From the NCBI RefSeq assembly GCF_003122215.1, contig NZ_QEYD01000001.1, positions 124,001 through 188,000 on the forward strand: DNA of 64,000 nt, in the 5' to 3' direction. Made by a program: the position numbers and the translations under genes. Every line of letters starts with the position of its first letter. Within the stretch, counting starts at the first letter, position 1. Origin of the DNA: Pararhodobacter marinus (GTDB lineage Bacteria; Pseudomonadota; Alphaproteobacteria; Rhodobacterales; Rhodobacteraceae). Below are positions 53,796 through 63,372 of this stretch, piece after piece. The notes under the pieces are model-generated. The model made no database searches and was not told where the DNA came from. It saw only the letters and a program-made list of their open reading frames with translations.

Positions 53796-55013
53796 TCAGG
53801 CGGATTCGACAAAATCGATCAGCCGCGGCAGACACACGCGCCGCAGGTCGTAATTCTCGACGATATGCGCCCGGGCGGCCTCGCGCATGTGGCGATAGGC
53901 TTCGGGCCGGGCGAGCGCGTCGATCAGCGCGTCGGCGATCTCGTCGCTGTCGAAGAAATCGACCAGCCGCCCGGTCGCGCCGTCCTCGATGATCTCTTCC
54001 ACCGGCGCCGTGCGCGACCCCACGACCAGAGCGCCCGCGCTCATCGCTTCCAGCATTGACCAGGACAGAACGAAGGGCACCGTCAGGTAACAATGGACCC
54101 GTGTGCACTGCATCAAGGACAGGAAGCTGGCATAGGGCACCTTGCCGGTGAAATGCACGCGGCTCATGTCCAGCCGGTCGCGGACCTCGTCCAGAAACAG
54201 CTCTTTCCAGCTCTGACCCTCGGGCGGACGGGCACCGTAGCTTACATCGTCGCCGCCGATGATCACCACCTGCGCGTTGGGCCGGGCTTCCAGAACCGAG
54301 GGCAGCGCCCGCATGAAGGAATGATAGCCGCGATAGGGTTCCAGGTTGCGGTTGATGAAGGTCAGCAATTCGTCCCCCGCGCGAAACCCGACCCCCGAAG
54401 GCAGGGTTACGCGGGCCGCACGATCCGGGCGGACGCGGTCGGTATCGATACCGTCATGGATGATGGTGATCTTGTCGCGAAAACAGACGGGAAAGGTGTC
54501 GGCCTGAAACTCGGTCGGGGACAGCGCGGCATGGGCCTGGGTCATCATCAGCGCCTGGTGCCCCTGCCGGGCGATAACCGAAAGCGGCTTTTCCGGATTG
54601 TCCGAGGCGAATTCGGGATCGAATCCCACATCCAGCCCGTGCGGCGCGTAATACAGCTCGCCGTAAACCAGAAGCCGGGCGTCGGGCCAGATTTCGGACA
54701 GGAACAAGGTCTCGCCCCAGCCGCCATGGCCGAAGATCACGTCGGGGACATAACCGTGCTGATCGCGCAGAACGCGCGCCGCGCGCGAGACGCGGTAGGC
54801 GCGGCTGGTCATCTCGCAATAGGTGGTGCCCAGCTGTGCGATCTTCGGATCGGGGCGCGGATCGGGCTTGCGATAGCGAAACGTGGTGATCGAGGATTGG
54901 CGCGCGTTGGTTTCGTCCGTGAGCGCCGTGACATCGTGCCCGCGTTCCACCAGGGCCGGCGCCAGGTGCAGAAACTGGCCCGGAAAATTCTGGTGGACGA
55001 ACAGGATTTTCAC
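53796..55013 (-). CDS. GT4-family glycosyltransferase, GTG start
   Basis: A 405-residue cytosolic glycosyltransferase with two Rossmann domains. The N-terminal acceptor domain begins [21 protein letters not shown], and the donor domain has FINRNLEPYRGYHSFMRALP and the EX7E-like VLSWSMLEAMSAGALVVGSR. It should transfer a sugar from a nucleotide-sugar. The start is GTG 55013, overlapping the yejF stop as GTGA, with GGAAGAG in front. Being coupled to the end of a Yej-type transporter operon is odd; it may modify the imported compound or an envelope glycan that affects uptake. Neither is shown. Confidence 0.88.
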   Translation of the reverse strand: MKILFVHQNFPGQFLHLAPALVERGHDVTALTDETNARQSSITTFRYRKPDPRPDPKIAQLGTTYCEMTSRAYRVSRAARVLRDQHGYVPDVIFGHGGWGETLFLSEIWPDARLLVYGELYYAPHGLDVGFDPEFASDNPEKPLSVIARQGHQALMMTQAHAALSPTEFQADTFPVCFRDKITIIHDGIDTDRVRPDRAARVTLPSGVGFRAGDELLTFINRNLEPYRGYHSFMRALPSVLEARPNAQVVIIGGDDVSYGARPPEGQSWKELFLDEVRDRLDMSRVHFTGKVPYASFLSLMQCTRVHCYLTVPFVLSWSMLEAMSAGALVVGSRTAPVEEIIEDGATGRLVDFFDSDEIADALIDALARPEAYRHMREAARAHIVENYDLRRVCLPRLIDFVESA

Positions 55014-56641
55014 GTCTCTTCCGCTCCGGACCGCCCTATCGTCTTCAGATCGAACGCCGCGGCCAGAAGCGCGCGGGTATAGTCGCTGCGCGGCGCGTCG
55101 AAAACCTGCGCGGCTGGCCCGTATTCCAGCACATCGCCCTGCTTCAGCACAAGGATCTGATGCGACATCGCCCGTACCACCCGCAGGTCGTGGCTGATGA
55201 ACAGATAGGCCAGGTCGTGTTTTTTCTGCAATTCCCGAAGAAGCTCGACGATCTGCACCTGCACGGTCATATCCAGCGCCGAGGTCGGCTCGTCCAGGAT
55301 CACCAGCTTGGGCTGCAGGATCATCGCGCGGGCGATGGCGATACGCTGGCGCTGCCCGCCGGAGAACTCGTGCGGATAGCGATCCATCATCGACGGATCC
55401 AGCCCGACCTCTGTCATGATAGCCGCGACCGCCTCGCGTTCGGAGCCGCCGGTCGGCACGCCGTGCACGCCCAGCCCCTCGGCGATGATCTCTTCGATCG
55501 TCATGCGCGGCGACAGGCTGCCGAACGGGTCCTGGAACACGATCTGCATTTCCCGCCTGAGCGCGCGCAGCGCCGCGCGTCCCGACCGCTTGTCGCCCGA
55601 GGACGAGATGTCGCGCCCCATGAACACGATCCTGCCCTCGGACCGGGTCAGCCGCGCGATGGCCAGCGCCAGCGTCGTCTTGCCCGAGCCCGATTCACCC
55701 ACGATGCCCAGCGTCTCGCCCGCCCGCAGGCTGAGCGAGGCCTCGTTCACGGCCTTCACATGCCCCACGGTCTTGCGCAGGAAACCGCGCTGGATCGGGA
55801 ACCAGATGCGCAGATCCTCGGTGCGCAGGATCTCGGCGGCCCCTTGCGGCACCGGCGCGGGCGCGCCCGAGGGTTCGGCCTCGAGCAGCTTGCGCGTATA
55901 GGGGTGCGACGGCGCGTTGAAGACCTGCTCGGTCGGACCATGTTCGACAATTTCGCCGTTCTGCATCACGCAGACCCGGTCGGCCACGCGGCGGACGATG
56001 TTCAGATCGTGGGTGATGAACAGCATCGACATGCGCTCGGCGCGCTTCAACTCGGCCAGCAATTCCAGGATCTGCGCCTGGATCGTCACGTCCAGCGCCG
56101 TCGTCGGTTCATCCGCCACCAGAAGCTTCGGCCCGTTGGCCAGCGCCATGGCGATCATCACCCGCTGACGCTGCCCGCCCGACAGCTGGTGCGGATAGCT
56201 TTTCAGCCGCGTCTCGGCCTCGCGGATGCCGACCTTTTCCAGAAGCTCCAGCGCGCGGGCGCGGGCATCGTCGCCGCTGACCGCCTGATGCAGTTCCAGC
56301 GCCTCGGTGATCTGTTTCTCGACCGTGTGCAGCGGGTTGAGAGAGGTCATCGGCTCCTGGAATATGAAGCTGATATCGTTGCCGCGCACCCGCCGCAGTT
56401 CCGAGGCCGGGGCGCCCACCATCTCGGCGCCCTCGAAGGTGATCGAGCCGCTCAGCCGCGCGGCGTCGCTCAGCAGGCCCACGGTGCTGAGCGCGGTCAC
56501 CGACTTGCCCGACCCGGATTCGCCCACCAGCGCGACGGTCTCGCCCTCGGCGATGTCGAAGGACACGCCGCGCACCGCTTGGATTTCATGGCCGCCCTGC
56601 CGGAAGGCGACGCCCAGATCGGTTACTTTCAGCAGCGTCAT
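55010..56641 (-). CDS. yejF: ABC transporter ATPase with two fused ABC domains (YejF)
   Basis: A 543-residue double ATPase. Domain 1: [40 protein letters not shown]. Domain 2 (from about residue 285): [36 protein letters not shown]. In Dpp systems these two ATPases are separate proteins; fusion is typical of the Yej system. ATG 56641 overlaps the yejE stop by 4 nt. It powers the importer formed by YejB and YejE. Confidence 0.94.
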   Translation of the reverse strand: MTLLKVTDLGVAFRQGGHEIQAVRGVSFDIAEGETVALVGESGSGKSVTALSTVGLLSDAARLSGSITFEGAEMVGAPASELRRVRGNDISFIFQEPMTSLNPLHTVEKQITEALELHQAVSGDDARARALELLEKVGIREAETRLKSYPHQLSGGQRQRVMIAMALANGPKLLVADEPTTALDVTIQAQILELLAELKRAERMSMLFITHDLNIVRRVADRVCVMQNGEIVEHGPTEQVFNAPSHPYTRKLLEAEPSGAPAPVPQGAAEILRTEDLRIWFPIQRGFLRKTVGHVKAVNEASLSLRAGETLGIVGESGSGKTTLALAIARLTRSEGRIVFMGRDISSSGDKRSGRAALRALRREMQIVFQDPFGSLSPRMTIEEIIAEGLGVHGVPTGGSEREAVAAIMTEVGLDPSMMDRYPHEFSGGQRQRIAIARAMILQPKLVILDEPTSALDMTVQVQIVELLRELQKKHDLAYLFISHDLRVVRAMSHQILVLKQGDVLEYGPAAQVFDAPRSDYTRALLAAAFDLKTIGRSGAEET

Positions 56642-57747
56642 CGAAAGGTCTTTCGTGGGTCGAAAGCGTCGCGGATGCCTTCGAAGACGAAGACCAGAAG
56701 GCTGAGCATCAGCGCGAAGGTCAGGAAGGCGGTGAAGCCCAGCCACGGCGCCTGCAGGTTCTGGCGCGCCTGCAACGTCAGGTTCCCCAGCGACGGCGCC
56801 GAGGCGGGCAGACCGAAGCCCAGAAAGTCCAGCGTCGCCAGCGTGGCGATCGCCCCGGTGACGATGAAGGGCAGCATGGTCACCGTCGCGACCATGGCGT
56901 TGGGCAACAGGTGGCGAAACATGATGCGGGCATTCGACACGCCCAGCGCCCTTGCGGCGCGGACATATTCGAAATTGCGCGCGCGCAGGAACTCGGCCCG
57001 CACGACGCCCACCAGAGCGGTCCATGAAAACAGCACCATCAACACCACCAGCAGCCAGAAATTCATCGGGATGATGGCGGCGACGATGATGATGACATAG
57101 AGCGACGGCACCGAGCCCCACAGCTCGATCAGGCGCTGCGCGATCAGGTCGGTCAGGCCGCCGAAAAAGCCCTGAACCGCGCCCGCCACGATGCCGATCA
57201 GCGACGAGATCGCGACGACGACGAAGGCAAAGGTCACCGACAGGCGGAAGCCGTAGATCACCCGCGCCAGTACGTCGCGCGCGGCGGCATCGGTGCCCAA
57301 CCAGTGATCGGCATCGGGGGCCGAGGGTGCCGGGCCGCCGATATTGTTGATCGTGTCATAGGAATAGGGGATCGGCGGCCAGAGCAGCCAGCCCTCGTAG
57401 ACCTCTTCGCCCTCGACCATGCCGGTCGCGGCGGCCTGTTCCAGCGCGTCCTCGGGATCGTCGAGACACCATTCCACGCCGCCGGTCTCGATCAGGCATT
57501 GCACCTCGGGGATGCGGTAATCGGCCTGCGTGCGGAATTCGCCGCCATAGGCGGTTTCGGGATAGAACTGGAAGATCGGGTACTGGATCTCGCCGCGATA
57601 GCTGACGGCGATGGGGACATCGTTGGCCAGAAACTCGGAAAACAGGGTGATCCCGTACAGGATCAGGAAGATCCAGAGCGACCAATAGGCCCGGCGATTG
57701 GATTTGAAATTGCGCCAGCGACGCTGATTCAGCGGTGAGAGGGCCAT
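56638..57747 (-). CDS. yejE: ABC transporter permease YejE
   Basis: A 369-residue permease with the long YejE periplasmic insert after the first helix (LANDVPIAVSYRGEIQYP, then an acidic stretch of about 100 residues), the GTDAAARDVLARVIYG signature and the EAA loop RALGVSNARIMFRHLLPN. It follows yejB by 3 nt and overlaps yejF by 4 nt. The length and insert distinguish it from DppC. Confidence 0.94.
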   Translation of the reverse strand: MALSPLNQRRWRNFKSNRRAYWSLWIFLILYGITLFSEFLANDVPIAVSYRGEIQYPIFQFYPETAYGGEFRTQADYRIPEVQCLIETGGVEWCLDDPEDALEQAAATGMVEGEEVYEGWLLWPPIPYSYDTINNIGGPAPSAPDADHWLGTDAAARDVLARVIYGFRLSVTFAFVVVAISSLIGIVAGAVQGFFGGLTDLIAQRLIELWGSVPSLYVIIIVAAIIPMNFWLLVVLMVLFSWTALVGVVRAEFLRARNFEYVRAARALGVSNARIMFRHLLPNAMVATVTMLPFIVTGAIATLATLDFLGFGLPASAPSLGNLTLQARQNLQAPWLGFTAFLTFALMLSLLVFVFEGIRDAFDPRKTFR

Positions 57748-57750
57748 GGC

Positions 57751-58842
57751 TCAGCCCTCCCGCGTTTCGAAATCGATGCGCGGGTCGATCCAGACATACA
57801 TCAGGTCCGAGACGATGCCGACGATCAGCCCCATCAGCGTGAAGATGAACAGCGTGCCGAAGATCACCGGGTAATCGCGCTGCAACGCCGCCTCGAAGAA
57901 CAGCCGCCCCAGCCCGTCGAGCGAGAAGACCTGCTCGATGATCAGCGACCCGCCGAAGAACGCGCCGATGAACACCGCCGGGAAACCCGCGATCACGATC
58001 AGCATCGCGTTGCGGAACACGTGACCATACAGCACCTTGCGCTCGACCAGCCCCTTGGCGCGGGCGGTCATCACGTATTGCTTGCGCAGCTCGTCAAGGA
58101 ACGAGTTCTTGGTCAGAAGCGTCAGCGTGGCGAAGCTGGAAATCGTCAGCGCCAGCGTCGGCAGGACCATGTGATGCGCGTAGTCAAGGATCTTGCCGCC
58201 GACACTGAGCTGTTCCCAAACCTCGCGCTCGGAATGGATGCCGCGCGAGGGGAACCACTGGAAATAAGAGCCCCCGGCGAACAGGACCAGCAAAAGGATC
58301 GCGAACAGGAAGGCGGGGATCGCGTAGCCCACGATGATCACGCCCGACGTCCAGGTGTCAAAGGGCGTGCCGTCCTTTACCGCCTTTCGCACCCCCAGCG
58401 GGATCGACACGATATAGGCGATCAGCGTGGACCAGAGCCCCAGCGAGATCGACACCGGCATCCGTTCGACCACCAGCTCGATCACCGTTTTCGACGTGAA
58501 GTAACTGGTGCCGAAGTCGAACTGGAAATAATTCACCATCATGTCGATGAACCGCTCGAGCGGCGGCTTGTCGAAGCCGAACTCCCGCTCGAGCTGTTCG
58601 ATGAATTCGGGCGGCAGGCCCCGCGCGCCGATATAGCGGTCGCTCGCCCCGCCCCCGGAACGCGCCACGTCGTCGCCCGCGCCCGAAAAGCCGCGCGTCA
58701 CGTCGCCTTCGCCCTGCATCGTGGCGATGACCTGCTCGATCGGGCCGCCGGGCACGAACTGCACCAGCACGAAGTTGATGACCATCACGCCGATCAGCGT
58801 GGGAATCACCAGCAGAAGCCGTCGAAGGATATAGGCGCCCAT
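57751..58842 (-). CDS. yejB: ABC transporter permease YejB
   Basis: A 363-residue permease starting [20 protein letters not shown], with the [16 protein letters not shown] segment and the YejB-type periplasmic insert ([20 protein letters not shown]) before the core. The EAA loop [18 protein letters not shown] is present. It lies 15 nt after the binding-protein gene. Confidence 0.94.
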   Translation of the reverse strand: MGAYILRRLLLVIPTLIGVMVINFVLVQFVPGGPIEQVIATMQGEGDVTRGFSGAGDDVARSGGGASDRYIGARGLPPEFIEQLEREFGFDKPPLERFIDMMVNYFQFDFGTSYFTSKTVIELVVERMPVSISLGLWSTLIAYIVSIPLGVRKAVKDGTPFDTWTSGVIIVGYAIPAFLFAILLLVLFAGGSYFQWFPSRGIHSEREVWEQLSVGGKILDYAHHMVLPTLALTISSFATLTLLTKNSFLDELRKQYVMTARAKGLVERKVLYGHVFRNAMLIVIAGFPAVFIGAFFGGSLIIEQVFSLDGLGRLFFEAALQRDYPVIFGTLFIFTLMGLIVGIVSDLMYVWIDPRIDFETREG

Positions 58843-58857
58843 GGTTTGTGGCGGCCC

Positions 58858-60813
58858 TTACAAGGCGCCTTCGGCGCGCAGTTCGGCCATGCGCTCGGCA
58901 TCGAACCACCACCAGTCCATGACGCCGGCCGACAGGAACGGGAATTCCTCGGGGTGGCGATAGACATCCCAGTAGGCGAACCACTGGTTGGGGCTGTACC
59001 ACAGCGGGACCATGAACCGCTCATGGCGCAGCACGCGGTCCAGCGCCCTGAGCGCGGTGTCGCGTTCTTCCGGCGTCTCGGCCATGAGCGAGATGTCGAT
59101 GATCCGGTCGACCAGCGGACTGGCCAGCCCGGCAGGGTTGAACAGCGAATAATCCGCCGCCTCGGACCCGAAGCGCTGCATCAGGCCGGTCCCGGTATCG
59201 AGAAACGCGACATAGGCATCGAAGATCATGTCGTAATCGCGGTCGCGCTGGCGCAACGTGTATTGCGACGGGTCGATCCGCTGACCCACGGCCTGAATGC
59301 CCATGGCCTGCAGGTTTTCAAGGAAGCTTTCGATGATCGCCTCGCCCGTGGCCGAACCGGCGGTCGAATAGGGAAATTCGATGCGCATGGGCTCGCCTGC
59401 CTCGTTGCGGCGCACACCGTCTTCGCCGACGATCCAGCCCGCCTCCTGCAAGAGCCGGTTGGCGCGGCGCAGGTTGCGGCGGTCCTGCAGCGCGTCGGCC
59501 GAGGCTTCGGGCGGGATATAGGCTTCCTCGGTCAAAAGCTCGGGCGGCACCAGATCGCCCAGCGATTCCAGAAGCGCCAGCTCGTCGCCCTCGGGCACAC
59601 CGGTCGCTTCCAGCGCGGTGCCCTGACTGAACGAATAGCGCCGCGCCATCAGCCCGTATTGCAGCTGCTGGTTCGTCCATTCGAAGTTATAGGCCAGCGT
59701 GATCGCTTCGCGCACGCGGGGATCCTGAAGCTGCGGGCGGGCAAGGTTGAAGACGAAGCCCGTGGGCTGCGGCGGCGTCCCGTCGGGCACTTCCTCGCGG
59801 GTGATCCAGCCCCGCTCGACCGCCGGGAAATCGTAGGAAATCGCCCATTGGCGCGAATTGCCCTCGGTGCGGAACAGGTATTCGCCGGTCTTGAACGCCT
59901 CGAAGGCCGCGGCATCGTCCGAGAAATACTCGACGCGGATCGTCTCGTAATTGTGGCGGCCCTGGTTTTGCGGCAGGTCCCATCCCCAGTAATCGGGATT
60001 GCGCCGATAGACGATGCGGCGGTTCACCTCGTAGCTGTCCAGCATGTAGGGGCCCGATCCGGGCGAGATTTCGAAACGCGGCTCATCCAGCCGGGCGCCG
60101 GTTTCCTCGTACCACGCGCGCGAGAAGACGGGCGTCGATCCGACCTGATCGATCAGCGAGCGGCGCGAGATCCCCTCGGCGAACTCGAAGCGCACGGTCA
60201 GGTCGTCGATCGCCTCAGCATTGACGACGCGCTGGCGGACGCCGGACGCATAGGACGGCAGGCCCTGTTCCAGAAACAGGTTATGGGTGAACACGACGTC
60301 CTGCGCGGTGACCGGGGTGCCGTCGCTGAACCGGGCCTCGGGGCGCAGGTGGAAGATCACCCAGTCCTTGCTTTCGGGGTATTCAAGGCTTTCGCAGAGC
60401 AGGCAGTAATATTCGCCATAGGCATCCGCCGGGGCCGCGTCCCCGAACGGCCCGCCGGTTTCCAGCAGGCTTTCATAGATCGACTGGCTATAGCGCCCCG
60501 CCCGGCCACGACGGCTGTAGGGGTTGAGGGAATCGAAGGTTCCCGATGCATGTTCGGAATACTCGCCCCCCACCGGCGCATCCGGGTTGACGTAGGTGAA
60601 ATGCGGGAAATCCGCCGGATAGCTGAGATCGCCGTAGAACGAATAGGCATAGGTCCGGATCAGGTCGGGCTGCGCGGGCCTGTCGCCCGATTCCTGCCCC
60701 ACAGCCTGTCCCGCGACCACCATCCCCCCGAGGGCCAGAGCCGCGCCGCCGATCAGGCATCGGATCAGGGGCATCGGGTCATAGGTCTGGGCGCGGGCGG
60801 CGGATCGGGTCAT
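58858..60813 (-). CDS. yejA: Yej-type extracellular solute-binding protein (family 5)
   Basis: A 651-residue periplasmic binding protein. N-terminal signal with a hydrophobic stretch IRCLIGGAALALGGMVVAG; the mature start YGDLSYPADFPHFTYVNPDA is typical of YejA. Later motifs: FDSLNPYSRRG, FSDGTPVTAQDVVF and GSGPYMLDSYEV. ATG 60813 is preceded by AGGAGAG. In enteric bacteria the Yej system takes up peptide antibiotics such as microcin C and antimicrobial peptides; the natural ligand here is unknown. First gene of yejA-B-E-F-glycosyltransferase. Confidence 0.93.
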   Translation of the reverse strand: MTRSAARAQTYDPMPLIRCLIGGAALALGGMVVAGQAVGQESGDRPAQPDLIRTYAYSFYGDLSYPADFPHFTYVNPDAPVGGEYSEHASGTFDSLNPYSRRGRAGRYSQSIYESLLETGGPFGDAAPADAYGEYYCLLCESLEYPESKDWVIFHLRPEARFSDGTPVTAQDVVFTHNLFLEQGLPSYASGVRQRVVNAEAIDDLTVRFEFAEGISRRSLIDQVGSTPVFSRAWYEETGARLDEPRFEISPGSGPYMLDSYEVNRRIVYRRNPDYWGWDLPQNQGRHNYETIRVEYFSDDAAAFEAFKTGEYLFRTEGNSRQWAISYDFPAVERGWITREEVPDGTPPQPTGFVFNLARPQLQDPRVREAITLAYNFEWTNQQLQYGLMARRYSFSQGTALEATGVPEGDELALLESLGDLVPPELLTEEAYIPPEASADALQDRRNLRRANRLLQEAGWIVGEDGVRRNEAGEPMRIEFPYSTAGSATGEAIIESFLENLQAMGIQAVGQRIDPSQYTLRQRDRDYDMIFDAYVAFLDTGTGLMQRFGSEAADYSLFNPAGLASPLVDRIIDISLMAETPEERDTALRALDRVLRHERFMVPLWYSPNQWFAYWDVYRHPEEFPFLSAGVMDWWWFDAERMAELRAEGAL

Positions 60814-60943
60814 GCGGCTCTCCTGCTTGCGTCTGACTTCTCGCGGGTCAGATAGGCTTTCCACAGGTAAATCCAGCCCGGGCGACGGTTGCAAGTGGCG
60901 ATTGCGTGAGTATCGCGGGGCGCGCCTGAAATCCCCCATGACA

Positions 60944-60972
60944 AAGGGCCGCGCGCGGATGCGGCGGCCCTT
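60944..60972. terminator. Hairpin downstream of the cytochrome gene
   Basis: AAGGGCCGC (60944-60952) pairs perfectly with GCGGCCCTT (60964-60972) over 9 bp, with an 11-nt loop; on the minus strand it is followed by TGTC after the TTT end of the stem. A smaller GGCCG-GAAA-CGGCC hairpin lies between it and the cytochrome stop. The Yej operon promoter must lie between these and 60813; I see only a weak TTGCAA/TTTACC pair there. Confidence 0.6.
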
Positions 60973-61026
60973 GAAACGCTAGGCGTCTGAACGAAAGGCC
61001 GGAAACGGCCCGGCATCGTGGCCCGA

Positions 61027-61545
61027 TCAGGCGGGATGCTCTTCCAGATACTTGATCAGGTTCACGCGATCCTCGGGATCGGGCAGGCCGCGGAACGACA
61101 TGCGGGTCCCCGGCGCGGTGCCGCGCGGATCGGCAAGGAAGGTGAACAGGGTTTCGACATCCCAGGTCGTGCCCAGCTGTTCCAGCGCGCCCGAATAGTT
61201 GAAGCCTTCGACCGCGTCGATCGCACGGCCGACAACGCCGTCCAGATGCGGGCCGGTGCCGTTGGCGCCTTCCAGCGAGTGGCACGAGCGGCAGTTGCGC
61301 CACAGGCTTTCACCAGCGCTGGCATCGGCTTCGGCGTAAAGCGCCATCACGTCGATTTCCTCGGCCGGCTCTTCGCTGGCAGGCTCGGCACCCTCTTCGG
61401 GGGGCAGCGGGTAGACAGCATGCGCATGGGCCTCGTCATGGCCCGGCATGTAAACAGTTTCGGCAATCCACTTGCCGACAAGGAAGAACAGGAACGTGGC
61501 GCAGATCGCCCCGACCGCCTTCGTAAGAACCATGGTATCGAACAT
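61027..61545 (-). CDS. cycM: Membrane-anchored cytochrome c552 (CycM type)
   Basis: A 172-residue electron carrier: N-terminal membrane anchor (about 8-27, AVGAICATFLFFLVGKW), a Pro/Glu-rich linker and a class I cytochrome domain with haem motif CRSCH (85-89), GPHLDGVVGR and the axial Met149 in GTRMSFRG. In Paracoccus the homologue carries electrons from the bc1 complex to the aa3 oxidase. ATG 61545 is chosen because the longer frame adds unrelated residues. It is divergent from prephenate dehydratase, sharing a 119-nt intergenic region. Confidence 0.94.
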   Translation of the reverse strand: MFDTMVLTKAVGAICATFLFFLVGKWIAETVYMPGHDEAHAHAVYPLPPEEGAEPASEEPAEEIDVMALYAEADASAGESLWRNCRSCHSLEGANGTGPHLDGVVGRAIDAVEGFNYSGALEQLGTTWDVETLFTFLADPRGTAPGTRMSFRGLPDPEDRVNLIKYLEEHPA

Positions 61546-61664
61546 GTCGCATCCCGTTCCTGCAGAGAAGTCGCGCCCTTCTACCCGCTTCCCCTCGACC
61601 AATTCAAGCGCTACTTACCGCGACAATTCACTGCAGGGGCCGTATTTTTCGGCAGGAGGCCATG

Positions 61665-62498
61665 ATGACCAAACGCATCGCTTTTCAGGGCGAACCGGGT
61701 GCCTATTCGCACGAGGCCTGCGCGGCCTCGCGCCCCGATTTCGAAGCGGTGCCGTGCCGGACATTCGAAGAGGTCATCGACTCGGTGCGTGAAGGCCGCG
61801 CCGATCTGGCGATGCTGCCGGTCGAGAATTCGACCTACGGGCGCGTGGCCGATATCCACCGCCTGCTGCCGGAAAGCGGGCTGCATATCATAGACGAGGC
61901 ATTCGTCCGGGTCCGCATCGCGCTGATGGGGCTTCCCGGCTCGCGGCTCGAGGACATCCGCCATGTCCGCGCCCACCTGGTGCTGATCCCGCAGGCGCGC
62001 GGCTTCCTGAAAAGCCACGGCATCAGCGCCGAGGCCGCCGCCGACAGCGCCGGCGCGGCGGCGGAGCTCGCCGAACAGCGGACCCCGCATGAAGGCGTGC
62101 TGGCCAGCGAGCTTGCGGCGCAGATCTACGGGCTGGATGTGCTGGCCTCGGATATCGAGGACAATCACCACAACACCACCCGGTTCCTGCTGATGGCGCC
62201 CGAACCCGATCTGACCCGGCGCGGCGATCACGGCATGGTCACGACCTTCGTGTTTCAGGTCCGCAACATCCCGGCGGCCCTGTACAAGGCGATGGGCGGT
62301 TTCGCCACGAACGGTGTCAACATGACCAAGCTGGAAAGCTACATGGTCGACGGATCCTTCACCGCGACGCAGTTCTACGCCGATATCGAAGGGCATCCCG
62401 ACGACGCCAACGTGAAGCTTGCACTTGACGAGCTGAAGTATTTCACCACGCGGCTGAGCATCCTGGGCACCTACCCGGCATCGCCCCAGCGCGGCTGA
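61665..62498 (+). CDS. pheA: Prephenate dehydratase
   Basis: A 277-residue enzyme making phenylpyruvate from prephenate in phenylalanine synthesis. The catalytic domain has FQGEPGAYSHEA, LPVENSTYGRVAD and the TRF motif in NTTRFLLM; residues about 190-265 are an ACT domain (TFVFQVRNIPAALYKAMGG, then KLESYM) for feedback control by phenylalanine. AGGAGG at 61654-61659 favours ATG 61665 over ATG 61662. It is the monofunctional type without chorismate mutase. Confidence 0.96.
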   Translation: MTKRIAFQGEPGAYSHEACAASRPDFEAVPCRTFEEVIDSVREGRADLAMLPVENSTYGRVADIHRLLPESGLHIIDEAFVRVRIALMGLPGSRLEDIRHVRAHLVLIPQARGFLKSHGISAEAAADSAGAAAELAEQRTPHEGVLASELAAQIYGLDVLASDIEDNHHNTTRFLLMAPEPDLTRRGDHGMVTTFVFQVRNIPAALYKAMGGFATNGVNMTKLESYMVDGSFTATQFYADIEGHPDDANVKLALDELKYFTTRLSILGTYPASPQRG

Positions 62499-62499
62499 G

Positions 62500-62528
62500 A
62501 GCGCAACGTCAGGATGCAGGGCGCTTTT
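62500..62528 (+). terminator. Weak terminator after prephenate dehydratase
   Basis: AGCGC (62500-62504) and GCGCT (62521-62525) form a 5-bp stem with a long loop followed by TTTTCC. The T-run is right but the stem is short. Confidence 0.3.
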
Positions 62529-62577
62529 CCTCTCATCGGGCGCGGTCTAGTCTCGCCGCGACACAAGGGAGGATACC

Positions 62578-63342
62578 ATGACGACAGATCTTGAGGGCCG
62601 GCACGCGCTTGTCACCGGCGGCGGCACGGGGATCGGGCTGGCCATCGCGCAGATGCTCGCATCCCGGGGCGCGAAGGTCACGATCACCGGCCGGCGCGGC
62701 GACGTGCTCGACAATGCGGCCGCGGGAACGCCCGGCCTGCATCCGCTGGTGATGGACGTGGCGCAGGAAGCCAGCGTCGTCCAGGGCATCGCCGAGGCCA
62801 TCGCCGCGCGCGGCCCGGTCACGATCTGCGTCGCCAATGCCGGCATCGCCGAAGGCAAGTCGATGGGCAAGATGGACATGGCCTTCTGGCGCAACATGAT
62901 GGCCATCAATCTGGACGGCGCCTATCTGACCGTGCGCGAATGTCTGGGCGGGATGCTGGCCGAGGGCTGGGGGCGGACTATCTTCATGTCGTCCATCGCC
63001 GGTCTCAAGGGCCTGAAGGGCGCCCCCGCCTATACCGCGTCCAAGCATGGCATGATCGGGCTCATGCGCGGCCTGTCCGAGGAATACATGGGCTCTGAGC
63101 TGACCTTCAACGCGATCTGCCCCGGCTATGTCGATACCGATATCGTCGCGCGCAACACCGAATCCATCTCTGCCCGCGCCGGGATCGACGCCGAGCAGGC
63201 GCGCGCGATGATGGTCAAGTCCAACCGCCACAAACGCCTGATCACTCCGGCCGAGGTCGCAGCGGCCGCGGAATGGCTGGTCGGTCCGAACTCGGGCAGC
63301 GTCAACGGCCAGACCCTTGAAATCGCGGGGGGCCAGATGTGA
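62578..63342 (+). CDS. SDR-family NAD(P)-dependent oxidoreductase
   Basis: A 254-residue classical SDR with every motif in place: TGGGTGIG (nucleotide binding, about 14-21), CVANAGIA (NAG), SSIAG with the catalytic Ser, YTASK with Tyr and Lys, and CPGYVDTDI. It resembles 3-hydroxyacyl-CoA/3-hydroxybutyrate dehydrogenase-type enzymes, but the substrate cannot be fixed from sequence. ATG 62578 is preceded by GGGAGG. It contrasts with the SDR-like protein at 6000, which lacks Tyr and Lys. Confidence 0.92.
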   Translation: MTTDLEGRHALVTGGGTGIGLAIAQMLASRGAKVTITGRRGDVLDNAAAGTPGLHPLVMDVAQEASVVQGIAEAIAARGPVTICVANAGIAEGKSMGKMDMAFWRNMMAINLDGAYLTVRECLGGMLAEGWGRTIFMSSIAGLKGLKGAPAYTASKHGMIGLMRGLSEEYMGSELTFNAICPGYVDTDIVARNTESISARAGIDAEQARAMMVKSNRHKRLITPAEVAAAAEWLVGPNSGSVNGQTLEIAGGQM

Positions 63343-63372
63343 CCGTCCCGCCCTGCCTCTGAACAGGACCGA

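Noticed and set aside
58021-60855. Long plus-strand open frame of about 940 codons opposite yejB and the Yej binding-protein gene
   Set aside because: Same shadow effect: low-complexity Arg/Gly/His composition, no ribosome site, and it spans two well-supported minus-strand genes and the gap between them.
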